Origin: Lachnospiraceae bacterium
GTDB lineage: Bacteria > Bacillota > Clostridia > Lachnospirales > Lachnospiraceae
Direction: 5' to 3'
DNA: 64,000 nucleotides
Assembly (NCBI GenBank): GCA_021205385.1
Contig: JAJPXQ010000097.1
Coordinates: forward strand, 1-64,000
Shown here: piece by piece, positions 52,757-62,233 of the stretch
Layout: every line of letters begins with the position of its first letter
Numbering within the stretch: position 1 is the stretch's first letter
Program-made: the position numbers and the translations under genes
The notes under the pieces: model-generated
What the model was told of the DNA's origin: nothing
The model's database searches: none
Seen by the model: the letters and a program-made list of their open reading frames with translations, nothing else

Positions 52757-55700
52757 CCCCTCTGATCAGGCCCTCCACCACCTGTGAATAACGACCCGTG
52801 ATGACCAGACTCGCCGTGGAGTCGATAAACTGTCCGATGCTGCCGATCTTCTCGGGCGGTGCGGCGTAGATCACCTGAAAGCCGTTCGCCTCCAGATAAT
52901 TCACCATCTGCTCGATTCGCTCCCTCGAAAGCGCGGAGAAAGCCTCATCGATAAAGGCCAGTCGCGCGCAACAATTCTGCCGCGGGTAATACTGCATCAG
53001 GCTGGCCGCCAGAATGATAAAATACGGCGTCTGCTTCTCTCCATTGCTGGCCGATCCCTGCTTCTTCGACAGATCCGCCGTGACCACCGCGCTGCCCTGA
53101 TTACTGCTGATCTCCATATCGTAAGAAAAATATTTCCGATAATCCGTGTACTCTGTCTCATCCTCTTCTTCGAGAATGACGCTCATAAATTCCTGAATAT
53201 CGTGCTCCATCTCCTCGTCATCCCGCATGGAATTCATGTAGGCCTCCGGCGAATTCATATACTCTCCCAGGCGTCTGCAGATCCGGAAGAAGACGGCGCG
53301 ATCCGGCTTTTCCTTCATGACAAAGCGATAGGTATCGGTGCCGAAGGGAAGCTGCTTCAGCTCCCGGTTGATGCCCTCAATCTCCAGCTTCGCGTCCATT
53401 ACCGTCTCGTTGATCTCCGCGACGAAGTCGTTCATAAACGCGCTCTCCAGCCGCCTGGACTGCTCCTCCAGCTGCGCCCGCACCTGCTCGATCTTCAGTA
53501 CTGCTCCCTGTAAAAAGGAATATAGGCCGGACCATGCTGCATCAGATCGATCTGCGCGATCCGACAATAATTCAGCTGCTCATTTTCCATATCACGCCTG
53601 CATTCTTCTGCCCTGTCCCGCAGACGATCCACCGTATTCCTTTTGATCACACGAAGACTGCCCTGACGCTTCTGCAATTTCTCGTATTCTTCCAGCATCG
53701 GACGCTTCCATTCCAGGTGTTTGACGCACTCGTTCTCATACTGCTGCTGCAAAAGATAAATTTCTGCGGCGAGCTGCTTCAACCGTTCATCGATGCCGGA
53801 AATCTGTTCCGTACAAATGCCTCTGTCCGCGCTGTTTGTGTCAGAACGATTCATCACCTCATTATAATATGTTTTCGCGTTTTGCTGCTCTTCCAACGCT
53901 GTGGCAAAGTCCGGATTCGCCTTTACGCGCTCGATTCTGTGCTCGATCTCCTGTTTTTCCCGCAGCTGCCCCGCCAGCTGTTCCGGCGCGGCGAAAGGAT
54001 ATGCGTCCGCCTTCCAGACCACTTCATCGAGCTGCGCCGCTTTTTCGCGAATCTGACGCAGTTTTTCCCTGACAGTCGGAAGCAGCTCATTCAGCTCCCT
54101 CCTTCTTTCGAGCACCGCCTTTTTCTGCAGCTCGACCGCCCTGGAGCCGAGGCAGACCCGGGTATCCTTCAGATTCATCAGGGATACCGCATAGCTCTTC
54201 GCCAGCGTCCCATCGCGCATCAGGCCACCCTTCGGGTGATCATGAAGCTCCCTTAAGTCGCTGCAGAGATGAATCCCGTTCAGCAGATAATTGGCATAGC
54301 GGCGTGCGTAGACGTTCGGAATTTCCAGCTGCTCCGCCGCACTGCCCGGCGTGACCGGAGTCTCCGGAAGCTTATCCGTCAGCACGATTGTTGCCGTCCG
54401 GATCTGCTTCTCGTGCAGGATTTCCAGCGCCTGGTGACAGTACTTCCCGTCGACAATAATATGATGACGCTTATTTCCCAGGAAGGTCTCGATCGCCATG
54501 CGCCAGTCCTCATCCCGGATGTCCTGCACCAGCTCCGCAAAGGTGCGCACCTCCGTATGAATGCCCTGCTTTTCCAGTTCTCCCGCGATCAGCGCTTTTG
54601 CTGCAGAAATTTTCTCCGGCTCAAGCAGACGGTTGGATTCCAGCCTGGCAAGCTGCGTGGAAAGAGACTCCTGCTCCTCGGAAATCGCCTTATCTTCGTC
54701 CTGCAGATGCACCCGTTCCTCCTGCAGCAGTTCCTTTTTCCCGTTCGCGAATCCACACAGACGCTGGAACAGGACGCGCTTCTTCTCCTCTTCATATCCT
54801 GCTTCCGCAAGATTTTTAAGGCAATCCCTGTCTGCATCCGATTCCAGGCATTCCTCCAGAAGCCAGGACAGTTCTCCGCCCAGACTCTGCTGCAGCCTCT
54901 TAAGCCGGGCCGCCTCCTCCTCGTATTTTTCGATCTGTGTGCCGATTTCCAGCAGACGCCGTTCCATCACCTGAATGCCGGACTGCATTTCCTGGAACAG
55001 ATCGTTGGATTCCGCTGCCTGCAGGCGACTGCGTGCGTATTCCAGCTGTTTTTCGATCTCCGCCTTCTGCCTTCCCAGCGACTGCAGGCGCTGCCGCAGC
55101 TCCTCCTGCCGCTGCGTTTCCTGCTCCTTTTCCTCCTCCTGCACCCTCAGCTCCTGATAGAGCAGCATCAGCTCGCGGATTCCCAACATCCGCAGCTGCT
55201 TTTCATAATCCTGCGTCTTCTGCTCAATCTCCTCCAGCTTCTCCTTCCCGGCCTGCAGATCCCGGTACGATTCCCGCAGCTTTTCAAAATGCTCCTTCTG
55301 CTCGCGCAGCTCCTTCAGAGAATCCACCTTTCCCGGCTCGAGCACGCATTCCTGGATAAACTGATCGATGTTATTCTCCGGATTAAACGCCATCATTTTC
55401 AGAAGCTTCGCCCGGTATTTCTTCACATCGCAGCGGAGCCCCAGTGCACGCAGAAGCTGCTCTGTTCCCTTATCTCTACCCATGAAATCGGAGGATTTCA
55501 GCCGCTTCCCGCCCACGGTAAGCTGGCGAAGCGGCGTCACATAGAACTTTTTATCTTCTGTCCTGCCAAAATCCTGCTCCTCCAGCCTGGTATTCCCACA
55601 GACAAACCAGGAGGAGGACACATCGGATTCGCTGACGGATTCGATGCCTACGCCGACCGTCAGGTACTGTTCCTCAACCGGCGACCAGAACTCCATCACA

Positions 55701-56002
55701 ATATAGCTCACCACCGCATCTTTTCGCAGATAGCGGTCGGCTCCATTGCTCTTTGTATCCCCGCGCACATAGGCCGTAACTGTCCGGTCCCGATCCTTCG
55801 CCGCCTTGTTGAACTGCGTATTTCCGGTCAGCAGATAGGTCATGGCGTCCAGGATCGTCGATTTGCCGCTCCCGTTGACTCCCGTGATCAGCGTGGAGCC
55901 CTCCAGACGCACGGTGATGTGCTGAAAACGGGACCAGTTGATCAACAGCAGTTTTGTCGCTGTCTTCCTGTTATTCTGCTTCGTCCTCATCTGCCGTTCC
56001 AT
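52746..56002 (-). pseudogene. jetC: Wadjet JetC SMC-like ATPase, split by a frameshift
   Basis: Two frames together give about 1085 residues, the expected JetC size. The first (from 56002, AGGAGG upstream) has Walker A TGVNGSGKST (40-49) and long coiled coils, and ends at 53495. The second frame, in use by 53567, carries the ABC-type signature SASNGEKQTPYF and Walker B LAFIDEAFSAL. They join at T5 (53512-53516 on plus as A5); one extra T restores the reading as Pro-Phe-Leu-Gln-Gly. It could be true inactivation, phase variation, slippage or an assembly error. JetC is the DNA-extruding motor. Confidence 0.85.
53512..53516 (-). other. Frameshift site in jetC (homopolymer)
   Basis: On the minus strand CCTTTTTACAGG breaks the frame. 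The upstream frame ends at TGA about 20 nt later, and the downstream frame begins in phase here. Restoring a sixth T joins both frames. Confidence 0.8.
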
Positions 56003-56630
56003 CTTCATCCTCCTCGTACTCCTGACCCTTTTTATCCTTCATCCTCTGATTTGCCGTCTCCACAAAGCGGGCGAACTCGTTTCCGTCCAGCGCGAACTGC
56101 AGCGACGGATAGAGCCGTATCAGGCACTCAGGCTCCCCTACCTTTCCCTGCACGTCGATCAGACTGAACCGCGTAAACAGCGCCAGAATCTGTGTCATCT
56201 GCGTTTTGTCAATCGGATCCTTCAGACCATATTTCTCCAGCTCATATTTCAGATCTACCACGGACACCAGAATGGATCGCGCGAGGCTCCCGGACCGGAT
56301 ACGGTCTACATACAGCGTCCAGAGCGCGCACAGCACAAGGCTCTCGCCCTTTTTCAGGATCAGATGATTCGTCTGGATTCTTCCGTTCTCAGACACGTCC
56401 ACGCAGTTGCGCAGCATGACCACTCCATTGTCCCGATCCAGAACCACGTCAAAACCGATATAAGAAAAATAGGTAGAAAAGGGCTCCGGCCTTTTTGATA
56501 CAAAGAAATATGCGCGTTTGCTCTCCTCGTCCTTATCGCGGACGATAAAAGTCTGCCGGAGCAACCGTCTGCAGATTTTCTGAAATTGTTCCTTTTCCGA
56601 TGAAGTGTAGCTGTCCCAGTATTCCTGCAT
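55971..56630 (-). CDS. jetB: Wadjet protein JetB (DUF4194)
   Basis: 219-residue DUF4194-type protein. It forms the kleisin-associated subunit of the Jet complex. The C-terminus is highly acidic (EEDEDGTADEDEAE). Its ATG directly follows the jetA stop, and its end overlaps jetC by 32 bp. Confidence 0.88.
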   Translation of the reverse strand: MQEYWDSYTSSEKEQFQKICRRLLRQTFIVRDKDEESKRAYFFVSKRPEPFSTYFSYIGFDVVLDRDNGVVMLRNCVDVSENGRIQTNHLILKKGESLVLCALWTLYVDRIRSGSLARSILVSVVDLKYELEKYGLKDPIDKTQMTQILALFTRFSLIDVQGKVGEPECLIRLYPSLQFALDGNEFARFVETANQRMKDKKGQEYEEDEDGTADEDEAE

Positions 56631-58034
56631 CTATCCTTTGTCCTTTCTAATCGTAAAGTTTCGAAGAATCATCTGATCGGTCTGTGTATAGCCCTCTCCC
56701 GGCTCGACGACATAGCCGTTCTCTCCGCTGTAGGCGACCGCCGACAGGCTCGCCAGAATATCGTTTTTGCTCCGAAGGGGAATCTCCTCGCTGTCCAGCG
56801 TCTCCCGCTCCCCCATCAGCTGCTCCACATAGCGTTTCATCTTCTCTCTGGAATACGGATTATAGGCCTCCTTTTTCTGCGCCCGCCTGGCCTCGTCGAT
56901 CTGCTCCTGCGTCATCTCTTCGATTTCCGCAGCCGTTACCTTTGCAATCTGCCGCTGTTTCCTCGGATACCGCAGCGAAGCCATGTCGATGAACTCATTC
57001 CGGTCCAGAAGGAACAATCCGTTCATATCCTGCGGCATCTCGTCCTTCATGCCGATATCCCGCATCTCTTCTATCATATATTTGATGGTATGCTCCACGG
57101 ATCCGCGGATATCCGTGCCCCGGTTATAGATGAAGCGCATTCTTCCCACCGCCACATGCAGGTAAATATTGATCTTGTGCTTGATGTCCTTCATGATCCG
57201 GTCATAGTCATCCGTGAGAAATCTTCTGGCAGACTGAATCAGGATAAGTACCTGCTCCTCAGCCTCCCGCCGGGGAATCTCTTCCTCCGCCATACAGCCG
57301 GTCACGAGCCGCTCCATGATGTCCTCATCCTCCTGCAGACGATCCAGCTGTTTCCGGATGATGCCGCGATATACATGAATATTCTGCTGCTTGGTCAGCC
57401 TGGTATATTCCTTGATGAAGCTTCCCTCACAGTATTCGATGATATTTTCTGTCAGACTTTCAAACGTTCCCTCGTTCACCATCCGTTCTATGATCTTACG
57501 GATAAAGGTGGACAGCCTTTTCAGCGCTTTGGAGAGCATTCTCGCGTTCCGGTTGACCGGAAGCAGAACGTCGATATACGGATCCTGTTTCCACATTTCT
57601 TCATTTTGAAGTGTATTATAGATGCTGTAAATATAACCGGAAAATTCCTCCTTTTCCGGTTTGATCAGTTCCGTCAGAAATTCGGCCAGCCGGATACCCG
57701 CCTCAGTCATCACGATGTGCTTTTCATAAGTCACATCGTCCGCCTCTTCCTCCAGCCAGCCGACATTCGGATCGGACAGCCTGCGAATCACAGCACCCGC
57801 CATATCGTTATAGTTTTTACTTTCAGGGAAATTCTCGTCCTCCATCCGGACATGATTCTCCATCAGATAGATTGCCAGCGTGTCACGTACTCTGCTTCTG
57901 GGAATCCGGTATGAAATTTCTCTGTCATACTCATGGTAGATGATCTGCAGACAGTCCGCATAGATTCGATGATTGCTGTTGCTCGCAAGATAATTGAAAA
58001 AACCGGCTGGTATCACGTCAAATAAATTTTGCAT
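56631..58034 (-). CDS. jetA: Wadjet protein JetA (DUF5716-like)
   Basis: 467-residue helical protein resembling JetA of the DUF5716 type. The start MQNLFDVIPAGFFNYL and a late segment RNEFIDMASLRYPRKQRQIA are similar to that group. JetA is the kleisin-like subunit joining the JetC heads. The start at 58034 has GAGGAG. The subtype, which I associate with Wadjet type III, is not certain. It has its own promoter. Confidence 0.8.
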   Translation of the reverse strand: MQNLFDVIPAGFFNYLASNSNHRIYADCLQIIYHEYDREISYRIPRSRVRDTLAIYLMENHVRMEDENFPESKNYNDMAGAVIRRLSDPNVGWLEEEADDVTYEKHIVMTEAGIRLAEFLTELIKPEKEEFSGYIYSIYNTLQNEEMWKQDPYIDVLLPVNRNARMLSKALKRLSTFIRKIIERMVNEGTFESLTENIIEYCEGSFIKEYTRLTKQQNIHVYRGIIRKQLDRLQEDEDIMERLVTGCMAEEEIPRREAEEQVLILIQSARRFLTDDYDRIMKDIKHKINIYLHVAVGRMRFIYNRGTDIRGSVEHTIKYMIEEMRDIGMKDEMPQDMNGLFLLDRNEFIDMASLRYPRKQRQIAKVTAAEIEEMTQEQIDEARRAQKKEAYNPYSREKMKRYVEQLMGERETLDSEEIPLRSKNDILASLSAVAYSGENGYVVEPGEGYTQTDQMILRNFTIRKDKG

Positions 58035-58076
58035 GGCAGTCGCTCCTCCCCGGCGTTCTTTTCTGATGCTGATGCC

Positions 58077-58106
58077 ATTATAACACCGAAGAGCAGCGGA
58101 TGTCAT
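58077..58106 (-). promoter_or_regulatory. Sigma-A promoter of jetABCD
   Basis: Minus-strand ATGACA (58101-58106) and TATAAT (58077-58082), 18-bp spacer, 43 bp before the jetA start. Confidence 0.65.
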
Positions 58107-58124
58107 TCTTTTTGTCTTATAATC

Positions 58125-59807
58125 TCACATCGCCCGGAACACTCCATAAAGATCCAGCAGTCCATAACCCCAGTTCCGGTTTGGATAAGTGAAGGGCTCC
58201 GGCCTCGCGGCTCCGCGCACCAGGTAGCGCTGCACTCCGGCGCTCTCCATGGCGGGCGCGTTTCCGCGGACAATTCCCCACTCCAGCAGCAGCGCACAGG
58301 CGCCCGCACCGATAGCTGCCGCGGCACTCGTACCGCTGAGTGTTCCCGGGATCCCTCTCGTATTCACGGCCGACACCTCCACGGCAGGCGCGGCGACATC
58401 GGGAGCAAGCCGTCTGTTTCGTGTATAGCCGCGGCTCGCCTCCTGCCAGACGGACGAACTACGGACATCATAACCCGCGAAGGAAATCACACCCTCCGCA
58501 TCCGCCGGGCAGGTCACTGTCGTGTCCGGGTCAGGCCGCAGGAAATACGTTTCTCTGCCGAGGAAATTCGTAACCGGCAGCCAGGCATGAAAACTGCAGG
58601 CGAAGTCTCCGGCCGAATACACCCGTATCGTCCAGATTCCTTCCGTCGGCTCCTGAAAAGCGAGCAGCAGCCGTTCATCGCCGGAGATCGGTTCTGACCA
58701 CTCATACTGAATATCCAGGATCGTCCGTTCAAAAATAAAATCGTAGCGCGCTCTCTCATTCCTGCGCAGCGCAGACTCCGGCACGCGCTCGCCGCCCGGG
58801 GCGATGACCTCTGCGCTGAGAAGTCCCGGCGCGTCTCCCCAGAGATTCATCTGAAATCCCTCTACATTCGCGCCCACCCGCAGTTCCAGATCTACATAGT
58901 CCGTAGGCGCCGGGATCATGCCATAGAAATGGTGAGCCGCATTCCCCTCATTTCCCGCCGCTGCGGCGATCACCCGACCGGCCTTCCGCGCCAGCGTCTG
59001 GAGATACTGCCCGAGTGCCGTCTCCCCTGTGTGCCCGCCGGCATTGCTGCCGAGCGCGATGCAGATAACAAGCGGCTTCCCCTCCCGACTGGCCAGCTCA
59101 TCGAGCCAACGGACCGCCAGCATCAGATCCGCCTCCTCATAGGCGACGACATCCTGCGGGATTCGCTGCATTTCCCGCATAAAAGGCTTCGCTTCTTTCA
59201 ATTTCACGAAGGCGATCTGCGCCTCAGGAGCGGCTCCTGTGAAATCCATATCGGAAAGCTGCGAACCTGCGGCGATCGACGCCACTTTCGTGCCATGTCC
59301 GCTCTCATCCCGTCCGGGCAGTTCTTCCCATCCCTCTGCCAGCATACGGTCGATATCCGTCGATGTATAAGCGCTGCCATACAAAAAACCTTCCGGCGCT
59401 GTCCCGCTCTGGTCAGTCTGATCCCACAGCGCGAGCACCCGGCTGCGTCCGCCGCCCGTCCGGAAGACCTCCTGCTCCAGCGCGATGCCGGAGTCCAGAA
59501 AACCGATGATCACGTTCTCCCCCGACAGCTCCAGCGCCGGCTGTCGCTGAATGGCATAGATGCCGCTCTTCTCAAGGCTCTCCGTTTCCATCGGCGCATA
59601 GCAGGCCATCCCCGTAAAATCTCCGACCGGCAGACTCTGCCGCGCCCCGAACAGCCGCTCTCTTTCCACATAAAAAACTGCAAAAAGAGAACTCACCCGC
59701 TGCACACACTGTGCATACAGCAGAGAGTCCTCCATCGACGGTACGGTGTCCGTCTTCCATATCAGATCAACATAATCATTCGAGAGAATCGCATCCCGGC
59801 AGGTCAT
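58125..59807 (-). CDS. Subtilisin-like serine protease (S8, Csp-like)
   Basis: 560-residue S8 protease without a signal peptide. The catalytic triad is intact: Asp105 (FLDSGIA), His171 (GHGTKVA), Ser494 (SGTSAAAA), with the oxyanion Asn in AAGNEGN. It resembles the Csp proteases of Clostridia, which trigger germination by activating SleC; a prodomain of about 90 residues fits this. Gene lies next to, but in opposite function from, the Wadjet operon. The upstream CATAGTATA could be a sporulation -10. Confidence 0.82.
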   Translation of the reverse strand: MTCRDAILSNDYVDLIWKTDTVPSMEDSLLYAQCVQRVSSLFAVFYVERERLFGARQSLPVGDFTGMACYAPMETESLEKSGIYAIQRQPALELSGENVIIGFLDSGIALEQEVFRTGGGRSRVLALWDQTDQSGTAPEGFLYGSAYTSTDIDRMLAEGWEELPGRDESGHGTKVASIAAGSQLSDMDFTGAAPEAQIAFVKLKEAKPFMREMQRIPQDVVAYEEADLMLAVRWLDELASREGKPLVICIALGSNAGGHTGETALGQYLQTLARKAGRVIAAAAGNEGNAAHHFYGMIPAPTDYVDLELRVGANVEGFQMNLWGDAPGLLSAEVIAPGGERVPESALRRNERARYDFIFERTILDIQYEWSEPISGDERLLLAFQEPTEGIWTIRVYSAGDFACSFHAWLPVTNFLGRETYFLRPDPDTTVTCPADAEGVISFAGYDVRSSSVWQEASRGYTRNRRLAPDVAAPAVEVSAVNTRGIPGTLSGTSAAAAIGAGACALLLEWGIVRGNAPAMESAGVQRYLVRGAARPEPFTYPNRNWGYGLLDLYGVFRAM

Positions 59808-59912
59808 GGCATCTCACTTCCAGAAGTTATCTCTATATACTATGCTCCCGGCGAAAAAATGAGCGGCGATTTTTATACAGACAATCAAAAACTCAGCAAC
59901 CGCTTCCTGCAC

Positions 59913-60485
59913 TCACCCCAGCAGCCCCAGATATCCGGCCACAATACCGACCAGCGCCGAAGCCCCGATGTAGACAACCGGATGCCTGTTCCACTTTTTG
60001 ATCGCCAGATAAATCAGTACAGCCAGTACGATTCCGAACCAGTTGAAAGCGCCTAGCGGATCTGTCGGCAGATCGGTAACCGTGAGCAACGTCGTCAGCA
60101 CTACAGAGAATCCTGCCGCGGCGATGAGTCCTGTGGAAGCCGGGCGTAGTCCATAGAAAGCATTCTGCACAATGGCGCTGCTCTTAAACTTCTGAAGCAC
60201 TTTGGAGATCAGGATAATCACAATAATCGAAGGGGTCACCAGACCGAGCGTCGCCACAATGCCGCCAATCACCCCACTCGCATGAAAGCCCGCATAGGTC
60301 GCCGCGTTGACGCCGATTGCGCCCGGCGTTGACTCGGAGATCGCGATCAGATCGGTCAGATCATGCGCCGTAAACCAGCCTGTCTTCTGGCTGATCTCCT
60401 GCAGGAAGGGAAGCGTCGCGAGTCCGCCGCCGATCGCGAACAGTCCCGCCTTAAAAAATTCATAGTATAATCTCAGCAGCAACAT
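59913..60485 (-). CDS. Chromate transporter (half-size CHR, second subunit)
   Basis: 190-residue membrane protein with a CHR domain (GGLATLPFLQE near residue 21; TPGAIGVNAATYAGF near 54). Two short CHR proteins pair as a heterodimeric transporter; the ligand may be chromate, sulphate or another anion. The start has GGAGGTG and lies 1 bp after the upstream stop. Confidence 0.88.
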   Translation of the reverse strand: MLLLRLYYEFFKAGLFAIGGGLATLPFLQEISQKTGWFTAHDLTDLIAISESTPGAIGVNAATYAGFHASGVIGGIVATLGLVTPSIIVIILISKVLQKFKSSAIVQNAFYGLRPASTGLIAAAGFSVVLTTLLTVTDLPTDPLGAFNWFGIVLAVLIYLAIKKWNRHPVVYIGASALVGIVAGYLGLLG

Positions 60486-60486
60486 C

Positions 60487-61071
60487 TTAAGCCACCTCCT
60501 TCTTGCCGTTTCCGCCGTGCAACACTACACCCGCGACACCCGCGATCACGACATAGACGATCGGCGAAATGCTCGTCAGGTTCGGATAAAAGCTCTGTGC
60601 CACCGTGAGAATCGCAGAGATAAGAAATACAGCCAGAAAAATCACCGTCGTCGGCGAGTCAATGACTGATTTCTTCCAGAGCTTCTGCACCGCGTTGAAG
60701 ATCAGTACGCAAACACAGACGCGGATACCCGAGAAAGCATACTGCACAAGCGCCAGATCCGCGAAGTTCGTCAGGAAGGCCGCAATGATCGAGATGATCA
60801 CCAGCGAGGGGAATACAACACCGAGCGTCGCTGCAATTCCCCCAATGATCCCCGCCTCCTTATAGCCGATAAAGGTCGCTGTATTGACCGCGATAATGCC
60901 GGGCGTGCACTGCCCGATCGCATAATAGTCTGTCAGCTCCTCCTCCGTCGCCCAGTGCCGGTTCTCTACCACCTCGCGCTGCAGCATCGGCAGCATCGCG
61001 TAACCGCCGCCGAAAGTCAGGCCGCCGATCCGCGCGAAGGTCAGAAACATATCTGTCAGTTTTTTTAACAT
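60487..61071 (-). CDS. Chromate transporter (half-size CHR, first subunit)
   Basis: 194-residue CHR protein with GGLTFGGGYAMLPMLQ near residue 14 and TPGIIAVNTATFIGY near 52. The partner gene follows at once. The start at 61071 has GGAGTGG. The divergent LysR gene 106 bp away is its likely regulator. Confidence 0.88.
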   Translation of the reverse strand: MLKKLTDMFLTFARIGGLTFGGGYAMLPMLQREVVENRHWATEEELTDYYAIGQCTPGIIAVNTATFIGYKEAGIIGGIAATLGVVFPSLVIISIIAAFLTNFADLALVQYAFSGIRVCVCVLIFNAVQKLWKKSVIDSPTTVIFLAVFLISAILTVAQSFYPNLTSISPIVYVVIAGVAGVVLHGGNGKKEVA

Positions 61072-61095
61072 TCTTCCACTCCTTTCCAATTCCGC

Positions 61096-61125
61096 TTGAC
61101 ATTATAGCACGCGATATCCTATATT
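61096..61125 (+). promoter_or_regulatory. Putative promoter of lysR
   Basis: TTGACA (61096-61101) and TATATT (61120-61125) with an 18-bp spacer. The surrounding 88 bp is AT-rich with an ATAT-AAAAT / ATTTT-TAT dyad that could be a LysR site for both divergent units. Confidence 0.5.
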
Positions 61126-61177
61126 AAAATTATTGATTTTATATATTATATATACGTTTTTGCTATAGGAGGAACGC

Positions 61178-62071
61178 ATGGACTTAAAACAACTTTCTTA
61201 TTTTACAGCGGTGGTTGAAGAAGGAACGATCTCCGCGGCAGCGCGCAGACTGCATCTCACCCAGCCGCCCTTGAGCGCACAGATGAAGGCATTGGAGGAA
61301 GAAGCCGGCTGCGTCCTCTTCGAACGCGGTTCCCGGCAGATCCGGCTGACTGCGGCCGGACAGATGCTCTATGGACGCGCACAGAAGATGCTGGAGCTTG
61401 CCGACATCACAGTGCGGGAACTGCAGGATTATCAGGAAGGGACGGGCGGAGTCCTGCGGCTCGGCGTCGTCTCCTCCATCGGCAGTAGTTTTCTGACCGG
61501 CGCCGTCTGCAGCTTTTGCACGGAGCATCCACAGGTCAATTTTGAGCTGACCGAAGGAAACACCTACCAGCTACTGGATGGGATTTCCTCCGGCCTCATT
61601 GAGCTCGCCATCGTCCGCAGCCCTTTTCCCGAAAAAGGACTGATCTCCATCCCTCTGCTGGATGAGCCGTTGCTGGCGGCAGGACATCAGAAATATTTTT
61701 CCGGAAAAGATTCGCTGACACTTGCTGATCTGAAGGAAACGCCGCTCATCCTGTACCGCAGATGGGAATCCATTCTGCTGGAACAATTTCAATCAGCAGG
61801 TTTTCAGCCGCGCGTTTTCTGTAAAAATGACGACGCCAGAACTTCGGCGGCCTGGGCGGATGCCGGACTCGGCGTCGCAATTCTCCCGGCCTCCGCATCC
61901 TGCTATTTTCATCATCCGGACAGTCAGGTCCTGCCTGTCGAGGATCTGAAGCTCCGCTCCGGCATCTGCCTGGTACACAGCGAGGGAGCCTACATCTCCG
62001 CGGCGGCACGGGCGTTTATGCAGAGCCTTCCGGAATATGTCTCCGGGGAGACGCCTGTCGCGCCTTCATGA
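61178..62071 (+). CDS. LysR-family transcriptional regulator
   Basis: 297-residue LysR protein. The N-terminal winged helix is seen in GTISAAARRLHLTQPPLSAQ (residues 16-35), followed by a linker helix and a periplasmic-binding-like effector domain. The gene is divergent from the chromate transporter pair, the usual arrangement of a LysR regulator and its target. Confidence 0.9.
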   Translation: MDLKQLSYFTAVVEEGTISAAARRLHLTQPPLSAQMKALEEEAGCVLFERGSRQIRLTAAGQMLYGRAQKMLELADITVRELQDYQEGTGGVLRLGVVSSIGSSFLTGAVCSFCTEHPQVNFELTEGNTYQLLDGISSGLIELAIVRSPFPEKGLISIPLLDEPLLAAGHQKYFSGKDSLTLADLKETPLILYRRWESILLEQFQSAGFQPRVFCKNDDARTSAAWADAGLGVAILPASASCYFHHPDSQVLPVEDLKLRSGICLVHSEGAYISAAARAFMQSLPEYVSGETPVAPS

Positions 62072-62233
62072 ACGGTCTTCTCCTCATGGCGTAAAAAATC
62101 TGTTAAATTTTGGCTTTTGCTTTAAGAGCACTTGTCACTCCTGTTTTATTTATGGTAATATAACTCATATTTTTTTGATCATTCACATGAAGCCGGCTCA
62201 TTACTGCCGGATAATGCGGGAAGGATTCGGTCC

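Noticed and set aside
54269..56167. A 632-residue open frame on the plus strand
   Set aside because: It lies antisense to jetC, is leucine/histidine-rich like a complement of GC-rich coding sequence, and lacks an RBS or family motifs.
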